A DNA stretch of 24,033 nucleotides from Desulfobacteraceae bacterium. Lineage in GTDB: Bacteria; Desulfobacterota; Desulfobacteria; Desulfobacterales; SURF-7. Under the pieces are notes generated by a model. The model was not told the DNA's origin, searched no databases, and worked only from the letters and a program-made list of their open reading frames with translations. Both the position numbers and the translations under genes were made by a program. Shown here in pieces: positions 7,545 to 14,929 of this stretch (position 1 is its first letter; the number at the start of each line of letters is the position of its first letter). Where the stretch lies: the NCBI GenBank assembly GCA_030618925.1, contig JAUXCK010000005.1, positions 1-24,033 of the forward strand, written 5' to 3'.

Positions 7545-8384
7545 TCAGATCTTAAACAGTCTGGCCGCATTTTTCCCGCAGATATCGGCCTTCTCCTCTT
7601 CAGACAGATTTGCGGCTTCAAGTTCCTTGAAATACCTGTCTGGCTGGAGCAGCGGGTAATCGCTCCCAAAGAGTATTTTATCTCTTCCAGCAAGCTGAAT
7701 GGCTGTTTTATATATGTCAATGTCATACAGAAAAGGGGATGCAGCCATATCATAATATACATTTTTAAGGGTGTCTTTGGCTTCCCGCTTTAAAAGCAAA
7801 TAGAAGAAAACACCGCCCCCCCAATGGGCCAGAATAATTTTATTTTCCGGAAAACAGGCGGGAAGCCGGTAAATCTGAGCCAGGGTATTGGGGGTTTTTC
7901 CCGGATACATATGGCCAACAGGTTCATTGGTGTGAATGATAACCGGTAGATCCCCGGCACGGCAAAGTGCCATGACCGGCTCCAGGTTTTTGAGAATATC
8001 CGGGTCAATCCCCGATTGATAAAAAGCGAGTTCACCGGCGCCGGAGAGTCCGCCTTTAAGGCAGCGTTCAAGTTCCAGCGATGCATTTTTAAGATCAGGG
8101 CCAAGGCAGCATAGCCCTTTGATTTTTTTTGGGTATTTCGTCACAGCATCCATGATGTAGTCATTGTGCATTTTCATCATTTCAGGATTTTTCCAGGGGA
8201 AACCAAACACCACGGATACATCTACACCATTTTCGTGCATGGCGTTAATGATGCCGGACGCCCCTGAAAGTTTTGATTTCGGCGAGTCATAAAGCGATTT
8301 AAAGGCCGGTTCCCCTGAAAAATATTTTTCCCTGTTTTCCCTTATGGATTTCGGGAAGATGTGGGTATGCATATCTATGATCAT
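7545..8384 (-). CDS. amidohydrolase-2 family metal-dependent hydrolase
   Basis: A 279-residue TIM-barrel hydrolase of the Amidohydro_2 family. Metal-site residues are visible: DMHTHIF (H6, H8) at the N-terminus, IIHTNEP (H151), LAHWGGG (H187) and LFGSDYP (D242). The family includes decarboxylases and hydrolases such as ACMSD and o-pyrocatechuate decarboxylase, so the reaction is not predictable from this window. It follows ahcY by 35 bases on the same strand and is probably the last gene of the regulator–ahcY operon. A role in processing a methyl-cycle by-product is possible but purely contextual. No strong ribosome-binding site precedes the ATG; a methionine at codon 5 is a less likely start because H6 and H8 need N-terminal context. 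Confidence 0.82.
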   Translation of the reverse strand: MIIDMHTHIFPKSIRENREKYFSGEPAFKSLYDSPKSKLSGASGIINAMHENGVDVSVVFGFPWKNPEMMKMHNDYIMDAVTKYPKKIKGLCCLGPDLKNASLELERCLKGGLSGAGELAFYQSGIDPDILKNLEPVMALCRAGDLPVIIHTNEPVGHMYPGKTPNTLAQIYRLPACFPENKIILAHWGGGVFFYLLLKREAKDTLKNVYYDMAASPFLYDIDIYKTAIQLAGRDKILFGSDYPLLQPDRYFKELEAANLSEEEKADICGKNAARLFKI

Positions 8385-8419
8385 GATGTCGACATTCCCG
8401 GGTTTGGGTTATATTCTGC

Positions 8420-9874
8420 TTAATACCTGTAATGATCCGGTTTGAAGGGACCGTCCACAGGCACACCAAGATAATCAGCCTGATCTTGAGCAAGTCTGGT
8501 CAGTTTCACCCCCAGCCGGTCAAGATGCAACCTTGCCACCTCTTCATCGAGGGTCTTGGGAAGGGTGTAGACCTTACGCACAAGATTTTTTTCTGCCAGC
8601 TCTAATTGGGCAAGACATTGGTTTGTAAAGCTGTTGCTCATGACAAAGCTGGGATGTCCGGTTGCACATCCGAGATTGACCAACCGGCCTTCAGCAAGAA
8701 CGATAATGGCCCGTCCTGATTTCAAGGTCCACTTGTCCACCTGGGGTTTAATGGGCATCTTTTTGCATTCCGGTGTATCTATCAGGTGGGTCATTTCGAT
8801 TTCATTGTCAAAGTGGCCGATATTGCAGATAATCGCCTCATTTTTCATCTGCTCCATGTGTTCACCGGCAATAACATTAATGCAGCCGGTGGCCGTGATA
8901 AAAATATCACCGGCAGGGACCGCCTCTTCCATGGTCAGAACTTCATACCCTTCCATGGCGGCCTGGAGGGCGCAGATGGGATCAATCTCCGTAACAATGA
9001 CACGGGCGCCAAATCCGCGCATGGACTGGGCACACCCTTTGCCGACATCCCCATACCCGCAGACAACAACGGTCTTCCCGGCAATCATGATGTCAGTTGC
9101 CCGTTTAATGCCATCGGCAAGGGATTCACGGCAGCCATAAAGGTTGTCAAATTTTGATTTGGTAACAGCATCATTTACATTAATTGCAGGAAAAAGCAGG
9201 TCATTATTATTTGCCAGTTGATACAGCCGATGGACGCCGGTGGTGGTTTCTTCTGAAACCCCCCTGATTTTCGCGGCAATCCGGGTCCAGAATCCAGGGT
9301 CCCGCCGGTAACTTTCCCTCAGGCGGTCCATCAGGCAGCGCATGTCAGGGCCGTCATATGTTTTGTCAAGCAGAGACGGATCTTTTTCAACCGCCACACC
9401 CTGATGAACAAAAAGGGTTGCATCTCCGCCATCGTCAACAATGAGATCCGGTCCGCTGCCATCAGGCCAGACCAGCGCCTGTTCAGTGCACCACCAGAAT
9501 TCTTCCAGAGTCTCACCTTTCCATGCAAAGACAGCTGCAGAACCATTTTTTGCGATGGCGGCCGCAGCTTGGTCCTGGGTTGAAAAAATATTACATGTTG
9601 CCCATCGGATATCAGCCCCGAGTTCTTTGAGGGTTTCGATAAGCATCGCTGTTTGAATTGTCATATGAAGGCTTCCCATGACCTTTAATCCGTTTAATGG
9701 TTTTTTGGGGCCATATTTTTCCCGGACAGCCATAAGCCCCGGCATCTCATTTTCAGAAAGCTGCATTTCCCTGAGACCCAGATCGGCCGCAGACATATCC
9801 GCAACCTTGCAGGGCAGTGTGAGGTCGGGCTCAATATAGCCATTTTCATTTTGTTTTAAAGCAGTTAAAGTCAT
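8420..9874 (-). CDS. ahcY: S-adenosylhomocysteinase
   Basis: A 484-residue S-adenosyl-L-homocysteine hydrolase, which splits SAH into adenosine and homocysteine and so removes product inhibition of methyltransferases. Diagnostic features are GSLHMTIQTA (67-76), the CN(I)FSTQD segment (94-101), a 40-residue insertion around residues 150-190 typical of the longer bacterial type, the NAD-binding GYGDVGKG (273-280), and the C-terminal KPDHYRY that closes the neighbouring active site. Length is normal and nothing is missing. AGGAG precedes the ATG by about 7 bases and lies over the end of the upstream regulator gene; only one base separates that stop codon from this start, so the two are translationally coupled. 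SAH-dependent control through the upstream gene is likely. Confidence 0.97.
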   Translation of the reverse strand: MTLTALKQNENGYIEPDLTLPCKVADMSAADLGLREMQLSENEMPGLMAVREKYGPKKPLNGLKVMGSLHMTIQTAMLIETLKELGADIRWATCNIFSTQDQAAAAIAKNGSAAVFAWKGETLEEFWWCTEQALVWPDGSGPDLIVDDGGDATLFVHQGVAVEKDPSLLDKTYDGPDMRCLMDRLRESYRRDPGFWTRIAAKIRGVSEETTTGVHRLYQLANNNDLLFPAINVNDAVTKSKFDNLYGCRESLADGIKRATDIMIAGKTVVVCGYGDVGKGCAQSMRGFGARVIVTEIDPICALQAAMEGYEVLTMEEAVPAGDIFITATGCINVIAGEHMEQMKNEAIICNIGHFDNEIEMTHLIDTPECKKMPIKPQVDKWTLKSGRAIIVLAEGRLVNLGCATGHPSFVMSNSFTNQCLAQLELAEKNLVRKVYTLPKTLDEEVARLHLDRLGVKLTRLAQDQADYLGVPVDGPFKPDHYRY

Positions 9875-9875
9875 T

Positions 9876-10802
9876 TTAGTCTCCTTTGTTCGTTTTTTCA
9901 GATTTAAAAATATTAAGCACTAATGCGTGTTCTAACTTATAGGACCGGGTGTTTTTAATAATGAAGCCAAGATTTACCAGGAGCTGATTCATTTCATGGC
10001 GATGAAATCCCAGCCATCTGTCGCCATATGTTTTTCGCATATTCTCATTGGTGTGTTTGTCAAGCTCTGCGATGATCAATGTACCACCGGATCTAAGGGC
10101 CCGGTACACTTCGATGATGGCATTATCCGGTCTGGGGATATGGTGGAGCACCATGGAGATAATCGCACTATCCGCCTCTCCGTCACTGAGCGGCAGGTGT
10201 TCAATCTCTCCCAGTCGCAGGTCAGGCGGGCGGCTGGTATTTGCAAACCTTTTTCGAGCCTGTGCCAGCATCTGAGGCGAACTGTCGACTCCGATGACGT
10301 TGGCTGCGATTGTTTCAAGTTGAAACAGGAGTTCCCCTGTGCCGCATCCCAGGTCAACCGCAGTGGGGCATGGTGACATCTCGTTCAGGATGGCGGTATT
10401 CAGTTCAAAATCTCCAAGGATTTCTTGTTTAAGATGGTCCCAGTCATGCGCGATTGTATTGAAAAAGTTTATGGTCCTTCTTTGTCGTTCGTGAATCAGC
10501 TGAGATGCGCTGACAAGATCCTGCTTCAGGGCGATATCCCGATCAAAGCTATACCTGATTGATTCGATAAATTTTCTGGCAGGGCTGTTATCGCTGACGG
10601 AATAGAACGCCCATACGCCATCCCTGCGGCATTTCAGGAATCCAACATCCGTCAATATCTTTAAATGTCTGGATATCCTGGACTGCCCCATATCCATTAA
10701 AGAAACGATCTCATTCACGCTGAGTTCGTGATGGAGCAGTATATTGATTAATTTGATGCGTGTGGCATCGGCCAGTGCTTTGAAATAGTGTAAAGTATCC
10801 AT
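9876..10802 (-). CDS. ArsR-family regulator fused to a SAM-dependent methyltransferase (SahR-like)
   Basis: A 308-residue two-domain protein. Residues 1-75 are an ArsR winged helix-turn-helix (ALADATRIKLINILL, then QSRISRHLKIL as recognition helix), without the CxC metal site of arsenic or cadmium sensors. Residues 145-300 are a class I methyltransferase with motif I VDLGCGTGELLF (149-160) and acidic GVDSSPQM (171-178). Fusions of this kind beside ahcY resemble SahR, the SAH-responsive regulator of methionine-cycle genes in Proteobacteria; the methyltransferase fold probably serves as a SAM/SAH sensor (inference). It is cotranscribed with ahcY. A palindrome overlapping its own transcription start indicates autoregulation. 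No Shine-Dalgarno site is seen before the ATG and the predicted leader is only about 18 bases. Confidence 0.88.
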   Translation of the reverse strand: MDTLHYFKALADATRIKLINILLHHELSVNEIVSLMDMGQSRISRHLKILTDVGFLKCRRDGVWAFYSVSDNSPARKFIESIRYSFDRDIALKQDLVSASQLIHERQRRTINFFNTIAHDWDHLKQEILGDFELNTAILNEMSPCPTAVDLGCGTGELLFQLETIAANVIGVDSSPQMLAQARKRFANTSRPPDLRLGEIEHLPLSDGEADSAIISMVLHHIPRPDNAIIEVYRALRSGGTLIIAELDKHTNENMRKTYGDRWLGFHRHEMNQLLVNLGFIIKNTRSYKLEHALVLNIFKSEKTNKGD

Positions 10803-10808
10803 ATCAAA

Positions 10809-10828
10809 ATATCAAGATTCCTTGATAT
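10809..10828. promoter_or_regulatory. perfect palindromic operator, probable SahR-like site
   Basis: ATATCAAG (10809-10816) and CTTGATAT (10821-10828) form a perfect 8-bp inverted repeat with a 4-bp spacer. A third half-site, ATATCAA, lies directly adjacent at 10801-10807. The palindrome covers the predicted transcription start and the edge of the -10 box of the regulator–ahcY operon, a position expected for a repressor. ArsR dimers bind such 20-bp palindromes. Confidence 0.72.
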
Positions 10829-10855
10829 AATAAAACAGCCGGGAAAGGGTGTCAA
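10827..10855 (-). promoter_or_regulatory. sigma-70 promoter of the regulator–ahcY–amidohydrolase operon
   Basis: On the minus strand, TTGACA (10855-10850, exact consensus) and TATTAT (10832-10827) are separated by 17 bp. Transcription would begin near 10820, about 18 bases before the ATG and inside the palindromic operator. Confidence 0.72.
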
Positions 10856-10900
10856 GATAAAATTTTTATTTTTTAAAGGCCGGTTAATATTGATGAGGGG

Positions 10901-10995
10901 TGTTCATTCGTGCCTGAACAAGAACCCTTGTTGTGTGCAGGGTGAGCGCAGCGAAACGCCATCCTTGCCACACAACAAATTGCGTTCATCAAGGG
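10901..10995. repeat. REP-like hairpin with 10-bp perfect stem
   Basis: TTGTTGTGTG (10928-10937) is exactly complementary to CACACAACAA (10969-10978). The 31-base interior contains GAGCGCAGCGAA and can fold further (GGTG/CATCC, GCG/CGC). Outer arms TGAAC (10915-10919) and GTTCA (10984-10988) also pair. There is no poly-T tail. It lies in the 406-base non-coding stretch between the divergent regulator and HPt genes and resembles extragenic palindromes that are scattered in many proteobacterial genomes; copy number cannot be judged here. The rest of the stretch holds the two promoters and a leader. Confidence 0.6.
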
Positions 10996-11012
10996 GTGCG
11001 AAACTTGAGTTA

Positions 11013-11041
11013 TTGACTAAATAAGAAGATTGATTTATAAT
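11013..11041 (+). promoter_or_regulatory. near-consensus sigma-70 promoter for the HPt/partner-switching cluster
   Basis: TTGACT (11013-11018) and a perfect TATAAT (11036-11041) are 17 bp apart. Transcription would start near 11048, leaving a leader of about 160 bases before the HPt start codon. The strength of the match suggests high basal expression. Confidence 0.68.
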
Positions 11042-11208
11042 TCCTTTAGTCCAAAAAAATAATACAGTTCATAATGTCAGTCACACCTCCGCCACCGGTC
11101 TTCGGCGATACGCTTATTCTAACCATACTGTGCGGATTCTTTTCACACACAGGTAGTTAAGAAAACACAACCTACAATAAAGAGAACAGAATTCAAGGAG
11201 GAGATGGA

Positions 11209-11526
11209 ATGAATTTTAAAGCTTTAGGTTCCAATCTGGGTCTGGAAGAAGATGAATTTATGGAACTCGTCGAACTTTTTATAAAGACAGCTGACGATGA
11301 CATTCAGAAAATCAAAACCGCCTGGGCACATGGAAATGCGGAGAAAGTGGCTGAGGCTGCCCATTCTCTGAAAGGGTCTTCGGGAAATTTGGGTTTTTTA
11401 AATATTTCAGAGGTTGCCAGAGACGCTGAAAAAAGAGGGAAAGAAAATGATATTAATAATTTGGACCGCCTTACCGATTCCCTTGAACAGATGCTTTCAG
11501 AGATAAAAGAATGTGCCTGCCCATAG
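11209..11526 (+). CDS. stand-alone histidine phosphotransfer (HPt) protein
   Basis: A 105-residue, all-helical, acidic protein consisting of one HPt domain. The phosphorylatable histidine is H52 in AAHSLKGSSGNLGF, which matches the HPt signature AHxLKGxSxxxG. Such proteins pass phosphate between response-regulator receiver domains and a hybrid kinase, as ArcB-type or Ypd1-like relays do. No hybrid kinase is encoded here, but a REC–PP2C protein follows 192 bases downstream and a single-domain response regulator lies 1.8 kb away, both possible partners. A strong AAGGAGGA site precedes the ATG and a near-consensus promoter lies about 170 bases upstream, so it should be well expressed. Confidence 0.9.
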   Translation: MNFKALGSNLGLEEDEFMELVELFIKTADDDIQKIKTAWAHGNAEKVAEAAHSLKGSSGNLGFLNISEVARDAEKRGKENDINNLDRLTDSLEQMLSEIKECACP

Positions 11527-11718
11527 ACACCAATTGTTTTTTGTTCTTATATAGAAAACTTGGTCCTCTGGGCCAGGATCTATATTCTGCAAGGGGCATG
11601 ATACGAACGCAGAAACCCGTAGATATGAAACAGCTGCTATTATAAACCTTCCCCTGAAAAGTCTCGCATGGCGGGATAAATATCAGGTTTTAAATAAAAT
11701 CGTTAGGGTACATTTGAT

Positions 11719-12840
11719 ATGGAGATGAATCAACAATTTTCCATCCTTGCGGTGGATGACAATCCTTTGAATCTCAGGCTCCTTGAAACCACTCTTACAA
11801 AGGAGGGCTATCGGGTCCTGTCATCCAAGGAGGGTTCTCTGGCAAGGGAAATTGCTGTAAAGGAAAGACCCGACCTTATCTTGCTCGATATCAAGATGCC
11901 GGGAGAAGACGGGTTTGAGGTCATTAAAAATTTAAAAAACAACCCGGTGACCGCTGCGATTCCTGTTATTTTCCTTACCGGTGTGAGTGAAATAAATGCC
12001 AAGCTCTTTGGCTTTGAACTGGGGGCGGTCGACTACATTACAAAACCTTTTCACCCCCGGGAAGTAGTGGCCCGTGTAAGGCTTCACTTAAAGTTATCCA
12101 TTGCAACAAATTCTCTTATTTCAAGCCAGGCAGAAAAACTCAAACAAATTTCAGAAGCACAAACATCCATGCTGACCACACCGGAATCCCATCCAGAAGC
12201 CCGTTTCGGTGTTTACTTTGTGTCGCTTCAGGAAGCCGGCGGGGATTTTTATGAGGTTCTTTCTATTTCCAAGGATATATTTGGCTTTTTTGTCGCCGAT
12301 TTTTCAGGTCACGATATTAAAACAGGTTATCTGACAAGTTCTGTAAAGGCGTTGTTAAAACAAAATTCAACACCCATTTATCAGCCGAGTGAAAGCATTA
12401 AGATGATCAATGATGTGCTGGTGGAGATTCTACCCGAGGACAAGTATTTAACCGCCTGTTATGCAAGATTGAATCGCAGGGCAAAACAGATGGTCATCAT
12501 TAGCGCCGGTCATCCGCCTGCTGTTTATGTGCCGCATAACGGAGAAGCAAGGCTTATTGAAATGGATGGCGATATCCTTGGCATTTTCAAAGATGTTTAT
12601 TTTGGACGGCAGACGATCGATGTCACGCCCGGGGACCGGTTTTATTTGTATTCTGACGGGCTGGTGGAATCATCACAGGAAAGAACCGTATGGTCGAAAG
12701 ATGCCACAGCCCTGCTATCTGCCTGCCATCGGTCAGGAGACCTCCCCATTAAAGCAGCCCCTGAGAATATTGTGCGGCTTTTATTAAATGATGATGGTAA
12801 AGCGGAAGATGACATCGTTGTGCTTGGCATTGAGGTGTAA
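11719..12840 (+). CDS. response regulator with PP2C/SpoIIE-type serine phosphatase output (RsbU-like)
   Basis: A 373-residue cytoplasmic protein. Residues 7-125 are a receiver domain with acidic pair D13/D14, phosphoacceptor D57 in LLDIKMPG, T87 and K109. A linker with possible coiled coil (130-155) joins it to a PP2C/SpoIIE phosphatase domain (160-373), whose metal ligands lie in EAGGDFY (D176), VADFSGHD (D194) and the C-terminal EDDIVVL. Such proteins dephosphorylate an STAS anti-sigma antagonist when the receiver is phosphorylated, as RsbU or HsbR do. It overlaps the next gene by one base (TAATG), linking phosphatase and kinase of one partner-switching module. The preceding HPt protein may phosphorylate D57. 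No clear ribosome-binding site; ATG 11725 is an alternative start. Confidence 0.92.
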   Translation: MEMNQQFSILAVDDNPLNLRLLETTLTKEGYRVLSSKEGSLAREIAVKERPDLILLDIKMPGEDGFEVIKNLKNNPVTAAIPVIFLTGVSEINAKLFGFELGAVDYITKPFHPREVVARVRLHLKLSIATNSLISSQAEKLKQISEAQTSMLTTPESHPEARFGVYFVSLQEAGGDFYEVLSISKDIFGFFVADFSGHDIKTGYLTSSVKALLKQNSTPIYQPSESIKMINDVLVEILPEDKYLTACYARLNRRAKQMVIISAGHPPAVYVPHNGEARLIEMDGDILGIFKDVYFGRQTIDVTPGDRFYLYSDGLVESSQERTVWSKDATALLSACHRSGDLPIKAAPENIVRLLLNDDGKAEDDIVVLGIEV

Positions 12841-13286
12841 TGATAGACATGGCAATGACAGAAACAGGCAAATTCCAGGTGTCATGTGATAAAAATATCC
12901 TGGACATTGTTTTCTCTTCTTCTTTGGAGAATATTGACAGGGTTGACAAGGAAACAAAAAAATTTTTAAACCAAATCGGGCTTGAACAAAATACATTTAC
13001 CATATGTCTTGGATTGCGCGAAGCATTAACAAATGCAATCAAGCATGGCCATCATTTTGATTTCAATAAAAAAGTTCATTTCTCATTGAGAGCGTTAGAT
13101 GACCGTTTGATCATGGAGATTGAAGATCAGGGCGAGGGGTTTGACTGGAGAGCAATCCATGCAAGACAGCCGGGGTTGACATCCGAACACGGTCGTGGAT
13201 TGGCTATTATCCGGCAGTTTTTTTCAAAATACAGCTTCAATGAAAGAGGGAATAAGATTGTCTTGATAAAAGACAGGGTGCCTTAA
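12840..13286 (+). CDS. RsbW-like serine kinase/anti-sigma factor (HATPase_c_2)
   Basis: A 148-residue GHKL ATPase-domain protein. The N box REALTNAIKHG (N65), the G1 region IEDQGEGFDW and the G2 box EHGRGLAII are all present. There is no histidine-kinase dimerisation domain, so it matches the RsbW/SpoIIAB group: kinases that phosphorylate an STAS protein and may bind a sigma factor. Its ATG shares one base with the stop of the REC–PP2C gene, so the opposing kinase and phosphatase are made together. Neither an STAS protein nor a sigma factor is encoded in this window, so the target must lie elsewhere. A T-rich run follows the stop. Confidence 0.9.
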   Translation: MIDMAMTETGKFQVSCDKNILDIVFSSSLENIDRVDKETKKFLNQIGLEQNTFTICLGLREALTNAIKHGHHFDFNKKVHFSLRALDDRLIMEIEDQGEGFDWRAIHARQPGLTSEHGRGLAIIRQFFSKYSFNERGNKIVLIKDRVP

Positions 13287-13305
13287 GGGGGCGGCAGTTT
13301 TTTTT
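13279..13305 (+). terminator. weak candidate rho-independent terminator after the RsbW-like gene
   Basis: A GC-rich stretch overlapping the stop codon, with TGCC (13279-13282) able to pair with GGCA (13293-13296), is followed by eight T residues at 13298-13305. The stem is short, so this is a marginal call. Confidence 0.3.
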
Positions 13306-13357
13306 AAACCCTTTTGTTTTTTACCTGACGCTTATATCGCGCAGAGGGGTACTTGCC

Positions 13358-13741
13358 TCAGTTTTGTTCCCACCGGTTTATCTTTTCAAATGCATTGGCT
13401 GCGGCCTTGAATATTGTATGCAAGTCAACCGGTTTTGTAAAATAGTCCTCAAACCCTGCACCACGGCAATCCGATATTTCGAAATCCGACGCATACCCCG
13501 TAATCGCATAAATTACCGAAACAGGATAGGTCTTTCGTATCTCCCGACACAATTCCACGCCATTCATCCCCGGGAGTTTCAGATCGAGAAACATGACATG
13601 AATCGTCTCTTTCCCCAGAATTTTTAGCGCGTCCCCGGCGTTTTCTGCACAGCTGACCTCATACCCTTCCCGCGTCAATGCTTTTCTCAGCAAATTCCGG
13701 ATCATTTTTTCATCATCAACCACAAGAACTTTTTGTTTCAT
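13358..13741 (-). CDS. single-domain response regulator (CheY-like)
   Basis: A 127-residue protein comprising one receiver domain and no output domain. Conserved residues are the acidic pair in LVVDDE, the phosphoacceptor in FLDLKLPGMNG (D53), T in YAITGYA and the lysine in YFTKPVDL. The ATG at 13741 is preferred because GAGG lies about 9 bases upstream. A longer version starting at 13768 adds nine residues outside the fold and has no ribosome-binding site. It is transcribed towards the HPt–REC/PP2C–RsbW cluster, and could exchange phosphate with that HPt protein (inference). Single-domain regulators often act in phosphorelays or by protein contact. Confidence 0.85.
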   Translation of the reverse strand: MKQKVLVVDDEKMIRNLLRKALTREGYEVSCAENAGDALKILGKETIHVMFLDLKLPGMNGVELCREIRKTYPVSVIYAITGYASDFEISDCRGAGFEDYFTKPVDLHTIFKAAANAFEKINRWEQN

Positions 13742-13930
13742 ATTTTCGCCTCGGGCCGTTTCTGTCATATGACGGGTGGAAAGATTTAAAAAAGATAATG
13801 ACCACTTCTGCAGACAGCAATGTTACCACATGGCAAAAATGGAGGCAAGGGTAAATTTTTCTATGGCTGGTTGACATTTAAAGGCGATTACTCTAAAATT
13901 CCCGTTCATTTTAAAGATGCGGATTCCTTC

Positions 13931-13975
13931 CGGATTTTTGAAGATGACCGGGCCGGATTTTTGAAGATGACCGGG
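13931..13975. repeat. exact 23-bp-period tandem duplication upstream of panC
   Basis: The 22 bases at 13931-13952 recur exactly at 13954-13975, separated by a single C. The unit length of 23 is not a multiple of three. Removing one copy would bring the open frame that begins at 13820 into frame with panC. The second copy ends 4 bases before the panC Shine-Dalgarno site. Confidence 0.85.
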
Positions 13976-13989
13976 AAGAGGAGGATGCG

Positions 13990-14835
13990 ATTCAAGTTAT
14001 TCGATCCATAGAAGACGTTCAAGCCCGCTCGGATGACCTGCGGCGTCAAGGGAAAATAATCGTCTTTGTCCCCACAATGGGGTTTCTTCATGAAGGGCAT
14101 CTTTCTTTGCTCAAACAGGGACGGCGTCTCGGCGATGATCTTATTTTGAGTATATTTGTAAATCCAACCCAGTTCGGAGAAGGGGAAGACCTTGATTCAT
14201 ACCCTCAGGATATGGAAAAAGATTTAAATTTTGCCCGCGGTGTGGGCGTTGATGCTGTTTTTACACCCACCAGGGAAGATATATATGGGAAGCGGTATCA
14301 GACATATGTAAAGCTTGCGCAACTCCCGAATCATTTGTGCGGCATATCCAGACCCGTACACTTTCGAGGTGTGGCGACGGTTGTTACCAAACTCTTTAAT
14401 ATCGTCCAGCCGCATATCGCCATTTTTGGAGAAAAGGATTATCAGCAGCTGGCCATTATTCGGCAGCTGGTTCGTGATTTGAATTATGATATCGATATCA
14501 GGGGGGGGGCTATCGTTCGTGAACCGGATGGACTGGCCATGAGTTCCAGGAACGCTTATCTAACGTCTAAGCAAAGACCCATGGCCCGGTGCCTGTATGA
14601 ATCGCTCCAAAAAGCGAAAAGCATGGTGAAAAATGGAGAAAAAATCACCGCTTCGATCATCGATTTAGTCACGTCATTTATTGAATCCCATTCCGGCGTT
14701 GATATTGATTACATTTCAGTTTGTGACCCGGAAACGCTTGAAGATATCGATCGGATAGAGAGGCCCATGCTGATGGCCATCGCAGTTAATATCGGAAAGT
14801 GCCATTTGATTGACAATATGATTTTGTCGCCTTAA
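13990..14835 (+). CDS. panC: pantothenate synthetase (pantoate–β-alanine ligase), probable ATT start
   Basis: Joins pantoate and β-alanine with ATP in vitamin B5/coenzyme A synthesis. Motifs are complete: VPTMGFLHEGHLSLL (HIGH-type ATP site), NPTQFGEGEDL, FGEKDYQQLAIIRQLV and MSSRNAYL. The first ATG is at 14077, but starting there cuts off the first β-strand (frame reads QVIRSIEDVQARSDDLRRQG then KIIVFVPTMG), so the true start is upstream. An in-frame TGA at 13945-13947 limits it. The best fit is ATT at 13990, five bases after a perfect AGGAGG (13979-13984), giving 281 residues, the family's usual length. No ATG, GTG or TTG suits. It precedes metK by 94 bases on the same strand. Product is certain; the start is less so. 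Confidence 0.9.
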   Translation: MQVIRSIEDVQARSDDLRRQGKIIVFVPTMGFLHEGHLSLLKQGRRLGDDLILSIFVNPTQFGEGEDLDSYPQDMEKDLNFARGVGVDAVFTPTREDIYGKRYQTYVKLAQLPNHLCGISRPVHFRGVATVVTKLFNIVQPHIAIFGEKDYQQLAIIRQLVRDLNYDIDIRGGAIVREPDGLAMSSRNAYLTSKQRPMARCLYESLQKAKSMVKNGEKITASIIDLVTSFIESHSGVDIDYISVCDPETLEDIDRIERPMLMAIAVNIGKCHLIDNMILSP

Positions 14836-14929
14836 ACCGTTTTTTTTTGAAAGATAGGGAAATATGGACGCCTTTAGAGCCATTTTACCTGAAACCCATA
14901 ATGTTTGAGACAACCAATAAGGAGCCGTC

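Noticed and set aside
8634..9157. Two overlapping plus-strand frames of 168 and 123 codons
   Set aside because: Both are antisense shadows of ahcY, with low-complexity composition and no ribosome-binding sites.
11527..11718. Riboswitch or promoter in the gap between the HPt and REC–PP2C genes
   Set aside because: Only a small TGGTCC/GGGCCA hairpin and a TTGGTC–TATATT pair with a 15-bp spacer are present; neither is convincing.
13820..14011. 63-codon plus-strand frame upstream of panC
   Set aside because: Its middle looks coding-like (KFFYGWLTFKGDYSKIPVHF), but no ribosome-binding site precedes any start and the end runs out of frame through the panC 5' region. It is discussed only in connection with the 23-bp duplication.
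14077..14835. panC starting at the first ATG (14077)
   Set aside because: This start lies inside the conserved VPTMG segment and would delete the first strand of the ATP-binding fold; homology-like coding continues upstream to 13990.
14836..14929. SAM riboswitch ahead of metK
   Set aside because: The 94-base leader has no stem arrangement or conserved core that I can match to SAM-I, SAM-II or SAM/SAH classes.
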